64,000 nucleotides of DNA from Maratus speciosus (Eukaryota; Arthropoda; Arachnida; Araneae; Salticidae), in NCBI GenBank assembly GCA_963932465.1, contig OZ010788.1, forward strand, positions 199,394,559 through 199,458,558, given 5' to 3'. The position numbers and the translations under genes were made by a program. Shown in pieces: positions 44,900 through 56,500 of this stretch. A model generated the notes under the pieces. That model was not told where the DNA came from, did no database searches, and was given only the letters and a program-made list of their open reading frames with translations. The first letter of the stretch is position 1; each line of letters begins with the position of its first letter.

Positions 44900-45876
44900 T
44901 CAATACAAAAACCCTTAACGGGTTAAAAGTTTGTGACGCAGCACTTTATCTTTAGCTCTAAGAATTTTAAATTTGGAACTTAAAAATAATGATATCAAAT
45001 TTTGAGTGACGCAATGCTATTAATTTACCTATACATATATATATCAAAATTTATTCATTGATGCTTTATCATTTACATCTCATAAATTCGAATTATGAAT
45101 TTTAAAAGATATGATATGAAAATTTAAGTGACGCCTTGATGTTGCTTAAAACGATTAGTTTTTAAATTCAATTTAAATTTTCTTTTGGCTAAATACATTT
45201 ACACATCTAAACAATACTTTTCATTTTCAAATGCACTGTTGAATATATTACTTTCACTGAATCTATATAATGCACTGAATTGTATTCATTTGAATAAATT
45301 GATTTATCTTTTGTGCCACGCTATACAAAAATCAAAAGTAAAATTTATGTAAATAGTTTTTTGGTCATATTATCCATTTGCATACATTTAACTTAGTTTG
45401 TATACAATGACGCAAAAAAGTATTTACATAAATTTTACTTTTGATTTTTGCATAGCGTGGCACAAAAGATAAATCAATTTATTCAAATGAATACAATTCA
45501 GTGCATTATATAGATTCAGTGAAAGTAATATATTCAACAGTGCATTTGAAAATTAAAAGTATTGTTTAGATGTGTAAATGTATTTAGCCAAAAGAAAATT
45601 TGTATTGAATTTTAAAACTAATCGTTTTAAGCAACATCAAGGCGTCACTTAAATTTTCATATCATATCTTTTAAAATTCACAATTCGAATTTATGAGATG
45701 TAAATGATAAAGCATCAATGAATAAATTTTGATATATATATGTATAGGTAAATTAATAGCATTGCGTCACTCAAAATTTGATATCATTATTTTTAAGTTC
45801 CAAATTTAAAATTCTTAGAGCTAAAGATAAAGTGCTGCGTCACAAACTTTTAACCCGTTAAGGGTTTTTGTATTGA
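44900..45876. mobile_element. 977 bp near-perfect palindrome flanked by TA
   Basis: Arms of about 456 bp (44900-45355 and 45421-45876) are almost exact inverted copies around a 65 bp loop. The termini are TCAATACAAAAACCCTTAAC and its complement. TA lies directly outside both (44898-44899, 45877-45878), which fits Tc1/mariner-type integration and argues against an assembly fold-back. The few arm differences (around 45103 and 45175 against the right arm) show slight divergence. TGACGC recurs several times per arm (for example after TTTG, GAG and AAG) and in the loop. No coding frame. Confidence 0.8.
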
Positions 45877-45984
45877 TATCATTACTTTTTTTAGGTTAGT
45901 GATAAAAAGATAAAACCACAAAAAAAATTAAAGACCAATGCAATAAATTCCTAGTCGTGATTTCCATTGACCTTTACAATCCTC

Positions 45985-47870
45985 CATCTAAAACGAATCA
46001 AAGTGTCACAAGAATTTATGAAAACAATTTGTGTGTGCATATTCCAAGATTTCATTAACTAGAATCGAGTTAAAGAAATCTTTTAAAATTTGAACTTTTT
46101 AACACTATAGATTACTCATAAATATGATACAAATAGAAATAATTTATCTAACTGAAACTGTTTTAGCCAACATTTCAATTATCAACTGTAAAATAAGCGA
46201 TATTTGGAAATTTAAGCGTTCCATGTTGTTAAGATTTTACGTTTCCTTTTCACATGTTTCTATGAAAACGCAGACAGTTATTATAAAATAATTTCATTTT
46301 TACTTTATATTTTTAATGTTTTGAACTCTTGCACTGTAATACACCAACAGTGTTAACATTTTTCAACATGGTATGAAATATGCTAAAATTGACGACATAT
46401 ATGTATTTTTTTTATATATAAATACATGTAAAATAAAACTTTTTCACATTATGATCCACCTTAGGTTTATTATACAACTATAAATAAATAAAACGAATCA
46501 AAGTGTCCAAGAATTTATGAAAACAATGTGTGTGCATTATTCCAAGATTTCATTAACTAAAATCGAGTTAAAGAAATCTTTTAAAATTTGAACTTTTTAA
46601 CACTATAGATTACTCATAAATATGATACAAATAGAAATAATTTATCTAACTGAAACTGTTTTAGCCAACATTTCAATTACCAACTGTAAAATAAGCGATA
46701 TTTGGAAATTTAAGCGTTCCATGTTGTTAAGATTTTACGTTTCCTTTTCACATGTTTCTATGAAAACGCAGACAGTTATTATAAACGAATTTCATTTTTA
46801 CTTTATATTTTTAATGTTTTGAACTCTTGCACTGTAATACACCAAAAGTGTTAACATTTTTCAACATGGTATTAAATATGCTAAAATTGACGACATATAT
46901 ATATATATATATATTATATATAAATACATGTAAAATAAAACTTTTTCACATTATGATCCACCTTAGGTCTATTATACAGCTATAAATAAATAAAACGAAT
47001 CAAACTGTCCAAGAATTTATGAAAACAATGTGTGTGCATTATTCCAAGCTTTCATTAACTAAAATCAAGTTAAAGAAATCTTTTAAAATTTGAACTATTT
47101 AACACTATAGGTTACTCATAAACATGATTCAAATAGAAATAAGATATCTAACTGAAACTGTTTTAGCCAACATTTCAATAATTAAGTGTAAAACAATCAA
47201 TATTTGGAAATTTAAGCGTTTCATATTTTTAAGAATTTATATTTCCTTTTTACATGTTTCTATGAAAAAACAGACAGTTTTTATAAAGATATTTCATTTT
47301 TGCTTTATATTCTTAATGTTTTGAACTCTTGCGCTGTAATACACCAAAAGTCTTAAAATTTTTCAACATTGTATGAAATATGTTGAAATTGATAGAAAAA
47401 ATTCTTATTTTTTAAAAATACATGTAAAAACTTTTTCACATTAAGATCCACCTTTGGTTTATTAAACAACCATAAATAAATAAAACAAATCAAAGTGTCA
47501 CATTAATTTATGAAAACAATTTGTGTGTGCATATTTCAAGATTTCATTAACTAAAATCGAGTTAAAGAAATCTTTTAAAATTTGAACTTTTTTAACCGTG
47601 AAAATAGAAAAATAATTTATCTAACTGAAACCGTTTTAGCCAAAATTTCAATCAGTAAGTGTAAAACAAGCGATATTTGTAAATTTAAGCGTTCCATATT
47701 TTTAAGATTTTACGTTTCCTTTTTACATGTTTCTATGAAAAGCACACAGTTACTATACAAATATTTCATTTCTGCTTTATATTGTTAATTGCTTGAACTC
47801 TTGCATTGCAATACACAAAAAGGTTTTAAATTTTTTCAACATTGTATGAAATATATTGAAATTGGTGAGT
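45985..47870 (+). repeat. Tandem array, four units of about 500 bp
   Basis: Units start with AAAACGAATCAAAGTGTC-like sequence near 45991, 46491, 46993 and 47481. Each carries TTATCTAACTGAAACTGTTT then TAGCCAACATTTCAAT, and ends in a TATATA-rich stretch. Units 1 and 2 are nearly identical, while 3 and 4 are more diverged. A 50-70 codon frame recurs at the same place in units 2-4 (46622, 47124, 47582), but it is a by-product of the repeat and shows no conserved protein features. A further decayed unit start is at about 50055. Confidence 0.8.
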
Positions 47871-48987
47871 TTTGTACCGTGCATTTGAAAATAATAATTT
47901 CAGCTAAAGCATTGACGTTTGTTTGGTTATGCTTAATGCAAACCTATGCTTTGCTCAAGCACCAATGAAACTTTAACAATAACTTATTTTATCTCAATAA
48001 AGTTTTTGTTTATTTTACAATACACAGGTATATTTCCTTCAGTAAAATTATTGCTAATGTATTTATACCTACTTCTGCATGCTATATGTGATTATTCCAA
48101 GAAATTATGTCTGGAATAAAAAAAATCATGATCCATGTAGCGCTTTCAACTGTTTAAATGGTAAAAATGATCAAAAAATTGGATGCTAGACAGCCAGTAA
48201 ATTTTCTTGTGAAATAATTTGACATAAATCTGAGCAGTGTGTTTATGACATGAAAATAAAATAACACAATATCATGCTGAAAGTGATTCAAATGCAGAAA
48301 TAAACATAAAAGGGATATAAATGTTTTAATTTTCTTGAGCAACAATGTAATAATGGGCTAGAAATCATAATGAATGCTTATAATAAAGTGAAATACAGTA
48401 AACTCTGTGAACTCCGCAAAATGCATAATCTGCAAACATCTATTATCTGCACTACGTGGAACGTAAGTAATGAAACTCATTTTAACATTTAAGTTCATAG
48501 ATGAATTTAAATGATGTGTTAATTTTCACTAAATAACAATTTTTCCTTGAAATAAACTGTGATTTAAGAAAATTCATACATTTTGTACCCAGCACTCGAA
48601 AATAACAATTTGAGCTTGACCTTTGTTTCTTTGGTTAGGCTTAATGCAAACCTATGCTTTGCTCAAGCTCCGATGAAACTTTAACAATAACTGATTATAT
48701 CTCAGCAAAGTTCTAGTTTCTTTTAAAATACACATGAATATTTCCTTTAGTAAAATTTCTGCTAATGTACCTATACCTACTTTTGAATGCCATATATGTG
48801 ATTATTCTAAGGCATTATGTCTGGACTAACAAGAATCACGATTCATGTAGTGGTTTTACATAGTTCAATAGGTACAAATGATCAAAAAATAGGTTGCTAG
48901 ATCATCAGTGAATTATCTTGTGAAATAATTTGCCATAAGTCTGAGAAGTGTGTTTATGACATCAAAATAAAATAACAATATCATGCT
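47871..48987 (+). repeat. Tandem duplication with a 708 bp period
   Basis: TAATGCAAACCTATGCTTTG at 47934 recurs at 48642. Further matches are GTGAAATAATTTG..CATAA and GTGTGTTTATGACAT. The second unit is cut at 48987 by a hAT-like element. A Tigger-like end, ACAGTAAACTCTGTGAACTC, sits at about 48396 in the first unit. Confidence 0.7.
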
Positions 48988-50051
48988 CAGGGGTAGGAAA
49001 ATGTATCATTTTACTAGCCACTGGCGAGTGAATTTTCTGACAGTATGAGTGAATTTTTAGGTAGTTATTGAAAACTGCAAACTATACAGGTATGCCAAAA
49101 ACGTTTTTTTAATATGTAGTTAGCTATATTTTTCAACTTTCCTAATTACTGCGATGTAAACATGGTACAAAATTCTATTTTATATTAAACTTTCATCTCT
49201 TGTTTATATTTCTCAATTTTATCGGAAAGAAATATATGAAAATGCATTACAGTAATCAGTGACCTGGAGCCGGAAAATGTTTGATGCTCCAGCTCCGCTC
49301 CAAGATAAAATACTGTGGCTCCGGCTCCGGGAACTGTTCCAACTCGGCGCCGACTTCGCACTTCTGAGTTGCAGTTTTTGATTTACACATTTAATTTTTT
49401 GCTTACAAATTCTTTCTTTCTTTACCTTCATTAAAGATCTGACAAAATGCATTTTTATTCTCAACAAACTTGAAATGCTTGTTCAGAAAATATGACATCT
49501 TTTAGCTTTTGCTTTTTAAATAGAAAGATTGGTGGAATTTTAAACACAAAAATCTTAAATTTCTTCTACGCTTTTCAAACAACCAAAACTGTACGTGTAA
49601 ACAACATGCAGTCATATTTGTTTTCAAATAGTGTTGCCACTTAGCTCAAGTAGAAGTGAAGTAGTGTTACCATATTTTTGTGAGAAGTTTTACATCTTTA
49701 ATTTTAAAAAAAAACCCTTAAAAAATGATATAATTAAAATACTGAATAATGATGTAATTAAAATATTTTAAACCTGGACATTTAAAAGACTGAAAAAAAA
49801 AGATAAAAAAAAATAATAATAAACTAAAGGAGCCCTGGAGCAGAGTAAATTTTAGAGCTCTAGCTCCAGGGAAAATACAGCTCCGGAGCGCTCCGGCTCC
49901 GGTTCCAGCACCAGGTCTCTGACAGTAATAGTAACCAACTATTTTGAGTTGCGTAATTTTGTCATAAAATTTTTTAACTGTACGTTGCATTTTACTGGCT
50001 GTTGAAATAAATCCTTGGCTGGTAAGATTTTCTAGAAATTCTCCATCCCTG
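48988..50051. mobile_element. hAT-like element with a second hAT nested inside
   Basis: The left end CAGGGGTAGGAAAATG and right end CATCCCTG are hAT-style. Imperfect inner matches (TTTTACTAGCCACTGGCGAG against TTTTACTGGCTG..TTGGCTGGTAAGATTTTC) support a pair. The flanking bases do not form a clean 8 bp TSD. The left flank is the 708 bp repeat and the right flank resembles the 500 bp repeat, so a rearrangement may have removed one flank. Confidence 0.5.
49257..49921. mobile_element. 665 bp hAT element, perfect 8 bp TSD ACAGTAAT
   Basis: The ends CAGTGACCTGGAGCCGG and, on the complement, CAGAGACCTGGTGCTGG form the TIR. ACAGTAAT is duplicated at 49249-49256 and 49922-49929. Subterminal GGCTCCGGCTCCGG and CTCCGGAGCGCTCCGG blocks are typical of this hAT type. 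The AT-rich interior has no transposase. It sits inside the hAT-like element 48988-50051. Confidence 0.9.
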
Positions 50052-50295
50052 GTCATAAACATAATAGAAATAACTTATCTAACAGACACTTTTTTATCCA
50101 ACATTTCAGGTGTCTGACTATGTACAGAGCAATTGAGCTATTTAATTACTTTTTAAACGTATTTTTATTAAGATTATGACTAGAAAATGTGAAAAAAAGC
50201 AAAAAATATTTCCTTCATTGATAAAATTTTGGTTAATGGAGGAATTTATAGTAAAATTTAGTGAAATTTGGCCCAAAATGCTCTAAAGAAAATTT

Positions 50296-50463
50296 GGTAC
50301 TTTTCGGTTAGCCGGGCGCCAGTGTTATATATACATGGATATGTATATATACATCTATATACACATACAAATATGTGCATATATACAATATATGTATATA
50401 TACATATATATGTATGTATATCCATGTATTTATAACACTGGCGCCCGGCTAACCGAAAAGTAC
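50296..50463. mobile_element. 168 bp palindromic MITE, 9 bp TSD AGAAAATTT
   Basis: The ends GGTACTTTTCGGTTAGCCGG and CCGGCTAACCGAAAAGTAC are complementary, and the pairing extends through GCGCCAGTG..TATA..CCATG into an ATATAC-rich middle, so nearly the whole unit folds. AGAAAATTT is repeated exactly outside (50287-50295, 50464-50472). It shares GTTAGCCGGGCGC with 4331-4657 and the GGTACTT start with 8350-8633. A 66-codon frame across it is incidental. Confidence 0.85.
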
Positions 50464-50599
50464 AGAAAATTTTACTGTATGTTAGTTTCCTTTGTACATT
50501 TCATATTTATGACATTGGTGAAGGCAATGAACTAAAATCTAAGAAACGTTTTAAATGTTTCAAAACTTATAGCATATTGCACTTGTTTACATGTTAATT

Positions 50600-51985
50600 T
50601 TCATAAAATTCATCAATGTCATTCCACAAAAACATCCATAAAACAAAATATTTATTTTAAATTTAAATCTTTAGTTCATTGCCTTCACAATAGTGTAAAC
50701 AACATATTTTAAATTTCATAGTTATATTCCAATAATTTTCTGAGGAATAATGTTTTGCGTATGGAATTTTCACAGAAAATTACATTATCCAAAAAATGCA
50801 TTTAAAGTTTAGATTTTTGTTTTACTACAAGAATTTCAGTAATTACACATCTAAACTTCACTGTTTTTATAAGTCACTCATTTCTTTAAAAGTACTGACC
50901 CTTTTTTAATCTCTAGAAGGCCATATATTGCCCCCCCCCCCAGTATTTTAACAAAGCAAAGCATGACATTTCACATCAAAGATGCGACCGTTATCACAAA
51001 CACCATATTCTTCAGTTTTAAGTGACTTGGATTGTTTGTGGCTTATTCAATACCTTTTAATTTCATGTATAATTCAATATTATACAATTTTACAGGTAAA
51101 TAATAAAAAAACAGAGCTCGTGTTCTGTATCTAGGCTAGTCAGTGATGATTTGGCACCCAGAAGCAGAATTTTCAGTATCAATCTGCAGCAAACCAAAAT
51201 TTATCTGCGACCCAACAATACTGAACCAAGCTACTATAATAAATAGTACTCACTGTAACCCATAAAATAAGCAAAATTTACATTTTACAAAGAAAATTAA
51301 TAACAAACACAATAACTCCTAAAACAAAGTAAATTTGTGATTTTTTTTTTTAAGCTCAATATTTATTTTTAAGCTGGTAGATTGATCTGCAAGGTCTAAA
51401 ATAATCTGCAGTGCTGCTGCCGTGCTGCACAGTTTCCGCTATGGAGATTTGGTACACGATCACTTTCTACGCCATGTCATTCATATCATTCCACAAAAAC
51501 ACCCATAAGACAAAAAATATTTCTTCTAAATTTATACCTACTTTAAATTTCATAATGATATTCCAATAACTTTTTGAGAAATCATGTTTTGCGTATGGAA
51601 TTTTTACCGAAAATAACTTTTCCAAAAAATGCATTTAAAGTTTAGATTTATGCTTTACTACAAGAATTTACAGTACTATACATCCAAACTTCACTGTTTC
51701 TACAAGTCATACTCATTTTTTTTAAGTACTGACCCTTTCTTTATCTTTAGATGGTCATATCCCCCCCCCTCCCGGTTCTTCAACAAAGCAAAAGATGACG
51801 TTTCTCATCGATGTAACCGTTATCGAAAACACAATGTTCTTCAGTTTTAAGAGACTTGGATTGTTTATGGTTTATTCAATACTTTTTAATTTCATATATA
51901 ATCCAATATTATTCAATTTTACAGGTAAATAATGAAAAAAAATAGAATTCGTCTTCTGTATCTAGGCCAGTCGGTGCCGCTTTGA
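50600..51985 (+). repeat. Segmental tandem duplication, ~867 bp offset
   Basis: 50608-51150 matches 51477-51985. Shared words include ATTCCACAAAAACA, GTTTTGCGTATGGAATTTT, AAAAAATGCATTTAAAGTTT, a poly-C tract, and CTTCAGTTTTAAG..GACTTGGATTGTTT. The two are separated by about 320 bp of unique sequence. No conserved reading frame survives between the copies, which argues against coding. Confidence 0.75.
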
Positions 51986-52083
51986 CATGCAATCACCTTC
52001 TACGCCAAAGTTGTCAATCCAAAATTCAGACATGGTACAGGCTCAGCAAAAAAAAAGCTGAACTTTCACGGCCTAATGGAATT

Positions 52084-52730
52084 TTGACGAAATTCACATT
52101 TTTTCGCAGCGTTCAGATGAAATTTGCGCTTTTTCTGCGATACATTGACGAAATTAGCGTTTTCCCCCGACCACTTGACGAAAATCGCGTTTTTCTGCAA
52201 TCTTTCGAAGAAATTCGTGTTTTTTCTGCCATATGCCGAAGAAATTCACGCATTTACCACGATCTTTCGTCAAAAATAGCACGTTTTACACGATTTTTTT
52301 GCCAAAAATCGCGCATTTTCCATGATCTTTCGCCAAAGATCCATTTTTTTATCATCCGACAAAAATCGCATTTTTTTGCGATTCTTTGACGAAATTCACA
52401 TTCTTTTTTCGCTATCCTTCGACGAATTTCGCGTTTTTTCCACGACCTTTCAAAGAAATTCGCTATTACACGATCTTTCGCCAAAATTCGCGTATTTTGC
52501 ACGATCTTTCGCCGAAATTCGCATATTTTACAAGATCCTTTGGCAAAATACGCTTTTTTCTGCAATCCTTTGATGAAAATCGCGTTTTTCCAGCGATCCT
52601 TTGGTGGAAGTCGCATTTTTTCCCGCGATCCTTTGAAGAAATTTGCACTTTTCCTGCGATTCTTTGAAGAAATTTGCATTTTCCCGCGATCGGTTGAAGA
52701 AATTTGCTCAATTTGGCACGGTTCATACTC
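52084..52730 (+). repeat. 31 bp minisatellite, about 21 units
   Basis: The unit begins GACGAAATTCGCGTTTTTTC, followed by CGCGATCCTTT. Units are mostly 30-32 bp, so the reading frame changes from one unit to the next. That explains the many overlapping open frames on both strands, including a 181-codon lysine/arginine-rich minus-strand frame at 52254-52799. Units differ by 10-30%, so the array is not freshly amplified. CGAAA and CGCG words make it GC-richer than its flanks. Confidence 0.85.
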
Positions 52731-53072
52731 GCGTTTTTGTTGTATTACATCCATTCCCGCTAATCCCCCCCCCACCTCCTCTATTAAAAATGTCAACAAA
52801 TTTTAATGCATATTTGCATCGATCCCAGGGATAATTAAATTCACTGCCGAAAAAGCGGAATTCCGCGTTTTCGCGGAAAAGTAACATGTCTGAAAATTAT
52901 ATGTGTTTGCCAAATTACTTATACATTTATCGACAAGCTTGACAGAGCAGCCCAGAAGTAGAATTACACCCAAAAATAGAATGTTCATGAAATTTCAAGC
53001 AAAATTTATATTATTATGTAAAAGTGAATAAAACATACCCTAAAAACAAAACAATGCTAACCAGCACATACT
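52731..53072. other. Spacer, no gene seen
   Basis: Includes a short hairpin-like GGAATTCCGCGTTTTCGCGG (52858-52877) and no supported gene. Confidence 0.4.
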
Positions 53073-53470
53073 TCAGGGGGAGGGGGGGGGGGTTGGTGCC
53101 AAATGAAGATATTGATTGTTTATAGTTTCATACAAAAATGTATGTATATATGAAGTAACAAGATACTCGCAAGCTCATGTTAAACTTATGGGAGCGTTCT
53201 TTTCAAATTTGTGAAATTGAAAGTAACTTTAAAAAAAAAATCTGCAACCAAAATCGAAAAAGTAAACACTAACCTAGTTAGAATTCAATCTCAGCCATTC
53301 TAAGCAAGAAAAATAATCATTTAAAACTATTAATATGCAAGGGAGAAATTTTTAAATGTACGCTTTCATAGGTTTAACGTCAGCAATTCCAGTTTCTTCT
53401 CATGACTAGTGCAGATTCCTAACCTTCAAGTTAATGTTAATCCTATGAGAGCGTTGTTTACATATTCCTT
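53073..53470 (+). repeat. Family F fragment, copy F3
   Basis: CAGGGGGAGG then a long G run and GTGCCAAATGAAGAT match the left part of F1 and F2. TGAAAGTAACTTTAAAAAAA..TCTGCAACCAAAATCGAAAA..CTCAGCCAT matches the nested foldback of F2. The right end is not found. Confidence 0.5.
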
Positions 53471-53479
53471 GCTAGCAAA

Positions 53480-55382
53480 AATACATTTTGACAACATGAT
53501 TGTAAAAAACGAACTTTGAAGCAGGATATGAAAAAAAAAAATCTAAAGAAAATTATTTAAAGCTTTCTTTTAAGAATATTAACTTTAGAATTAAATAAAA
53601 ACAAGTATCTTACCTTTGCAAAAAAAAGCTATTATATCTCTTATTTACCTATAACCTTTAGTTACTAAATAAACAAAAGAACATGAAAAAAATTTTTACT
53701 TTTAGAAGTTCAAAACAACTAGTCGGCATAATATGATTCATTTTGAGCTAATCGTGTGCTCTGAACAAATTATTCACGTGTCTTCCGATTGGCGTTATAG
53801 CAATAGGTCGTTTCCTGCCAGACATAATCTGCAAATATCACAAATTTTCTTTCAAAATAGCATTCTATTCTAATACTACAAAAGAAAAACACGATGTCTC
53901 TTTCCTCTTCATTTTGATCTCAAATAGCTATCAAGTAAGTTGAACATCCATTGCACATATCATCGGAGTTGAAAATTAGTTTGTTTCAAGGGGGGGGGGA
54001 TTTTTTAATCCCCCCCCCAATAAATATCTGTCGCTACGCACCGACGAATCGATAAGGAAACGACGAATTTAATCACAAAATCCATCATTATAGCGAATTT
54101 CTGCCCGTTAACAAGTAAACAAACAAACGTGGTTTAGGATTCAGTTCAACAAGATTCAATCTTATGGATTCAATAACCGATTCAAGACGAAAATGGAAAA
54201 AAACTTTTGAAAATTGAAAAAAAAAATTATAAATAACAATTATATTGAATACATATAATTTAAAAAAATGTCCCCCTTTTTAAAAATGAATCTAAATATT
54301 TTTTCGACAAAAAGCAGTAATATGGAATAATAATTTCTTCATAACAAAAGAGAAAGATAATATCAATCGAAATTTCATTTAATATATTTAATATTTTAAA
54401 ACACATAATTAACATTTAAAATTTTAATATTTAAAAAAAAAAAGATTTACTGCCTACATTCAGATTGTTAACTCAACTTAGAATACCTAAAATGACTTTG
54501 CAAATTTTGTTTCTGATTTTATACCCACAGCAGATGGATTAAGACTCCTCCTACATACGAAGTGACGTCAAACCTATTCACCAATCACAGACGAGAAAAG
54601 TAAAAAAAAAAGCGATTTTTTAAAATAACGATTTTTAAAATAAAACGAGTTTTCCCAGAAAAAAGAAAAGTGTTATTCACCTCGTATTAATCAGATTTAT
54701 ATTATATATCAATTTGAAGAAAATCGTTAGAACCGTTTTCGAGATTTTCAAATTAGAAACTTCTTCCGTACCATGCCAACGTTTTCACTTTAAAAATGGC
54801 TATTTAGATCTCAAAATATGCTGCACGTAGAAATGTAAAAATTTCAGTATACGATTAGACTGCAGATATAAGACTGTTCTAGAAAATTCAGAACAATAGG
54901 ACCTATATCTGCTGAGTTATTAAAAGGCGGCTTTTCGCGTTTTCTTTGATGTCGAGTTAGCTGTATATATGAGTTCCGCCATCTACGAATTCCACGATAC
55001 GATACGATTTTAGGCTTAAGGCTGCGTCACTCGGAATACTACCGTCTTCCATGATTTGCAGAATGTCCAAACTTTTATGCTATTTTTCAACTCCTATTCT
55101 TGACTAGTAATCTTCACAGATAATTTAACAAAAATACTTTTGCAGACTGACTTATATAAAGGTTTTGTAGTAATAGGTAATAGTATTTAGAGGTAAGTAA
55201 TTGGTAACAACATTAGAACGTAACATTATTGAAAAATCCATGTAGTTTTTGATATATTCTGTATAAATTTGATTATATAGATATTTAAGTCTGTACTCTG
55301 AAAAATATTAATTTCATGCGATTCAATATTTATTTGAGTTTGAACGTAAGATAGTATATAAATGATAAAATAAATATTTTCG
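53480..55382. other. AT-rich spacer with one GC hairpin and a CRE/CCAAT patch
   Basis: A nine-base G run (about 53990) is followed by an equivalent C run at about 54010, around an AATTTTTTAA-like centre, forming a strong hairpin. At about 54563, TGACGTCA (a perfect CRE) lies 13 bp before CCAAT. No TATA box, transcript or reading frame follows convincingly, so promoter function is not claimed. Confidence 0.35.
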
Positions 55383-56500
55383 AGGTGGAACCCATCGAAT
55401 TTAGACGAAAGAAAATGGTTAAAGAAGAACAGTTATATTGAATAATAATAAACCGTCAAAATTGATTGCAATAAAAAATCCATCAAACATTGGTTAGTCT
55501 GACTCTTAAAACAAATGTAGTACTTTAATCTAAAGTTACCAAAATACTATTTCCTTAAACTTAAACTGTTCCAAATTATTGAAAAATTAAATTTTATTCG
55601 TATAAGTAATTAGTAAAGTATAAGCAAGATAAGTAAATATGGTGAAATTATCAATTACGGTTCTTGTGCAAAGTATTATGGAATGAAAAATCAGCAAAAT
55701 TTTTCACTCTGACACAATCATAGAATTTTTTTTTCTGGATAAATCTAAACCTTACGTTCTTTTTTTTACCATCTCAAAATTTACATACGCACCTCTCATA
55801 CCCGTATTCACCATTTTAATGATATTTTAACGCGCAATAGTTTATTGCTAAATATTTTTCCAAATTTTAAGTCGCGTTTGTAAGCTAAAACTTTAGATAT
55901 GAACATTCACGTTTGTAACTTGAGGTTCTAATCTCAGTTCCGGCGAGTAAAATTTGAAGAAAATTGTGCCTTTTTAGACGCATTTGTAGAAAGATATTTA
56001 GTTTTTGTCAAAGAAAACGTGAGTTTTCTTTTAACAAGTTCATGCTGCCGCGGTGGGTCACACCCGACTGTCTCAGAGTTGTCAAGTCTCCGGCTTTTTG
56101 CACACCACTATTATTTTAGATAAAATGTTGTTCCTTCAAATCGCCTAATCGTTCTAATTAAATAAAACTACATTTTCTGTATTAAAATACTGGTATCCAA
56201 AAAGCCGGAGACTTGGCAGCTCCGAGACAGTTGAGTGTGACCCACCGCGCCGGCGTGAACGTGTTAAATATGACGACATTTTCTCTCATATTTCTCTCAC
56301 TTCAATAAAACATTTCGCTTATCATCTCATCAGTATCAAAGAAACGAAAAAATATTGAAATGTAACAGTTTTATGAGGTAAATGCGATTTTTGTAAAGCA
56401 TGACGTCCTTTTATGTTAAAATCTATTTAAGTTCTTTTTAATTATAATGAGACAATGACATCAATAAGGATATAATCAATAAAAATAAACAAACTTTATT
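55383..56500 (+). repeat. Dispersed repeat R, copy B
   Basis: The counterpart of 1675-2720 (see there). It carries the empty site for the 1759-1933 MITE at about 55466 and is interrupted by a TTAA-flanked insertion at 56035-56263. Confidence 0.7.
56035..56263. mobile_element. 229 bp piggyBac-like MITE, TTAA target
   Basis: The ends CAAGTTCATGCTGCCGCGGT and, on the complement, CACGTTCACGCCGGCGCGGT are related inverted repeats. They continue through GGGTCACAC and CTGTCTC to GTCTCCGGCTTTTT. TTAA lies outside both (56031-56034, 56264-56267). The paralog at about 2485-2490 has one TTAA and no insert. No coding capacity. Confidence 0.85.

Noticed and set aside
44900..45876. Palindrome as a simple assembly fold-back artefact
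   Set aside because: Symmetric TA flanks, a defined terminus, a 65 bp unique loop and a few differences between the arms fit a transposon better. Long reads would still settle it.
46622..47788. Repeated 66-68 codon frames as a tandem gene family
   Set aside because: They recur only because the ~500 bp unit is tandemly repeated. There is no signal peptide, motif or conserved start, and the frame in unit 1 is shortened.
52084..52730. CRISPR array
   Set aside because: Units are contiguous and degenerate with no unique spacers, and the genome context is eukaryotic.
52254..52799. 181-codon lysine/arginine-rich minus-strand open frame as a gene
   Set aside because: It lies within the 31 bp minisatellite. 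The period is not a multiple of three and similar frames are open on both strands, so the openness follows from the repeat composition.
54520..54620. Promoter with CRE (TGACGTCA) and CCAAT
   Set aside because: There is no TATA box, initiator, transcript evidence or downstream reading frame. Such words can occur by chance or within decayed repeats.
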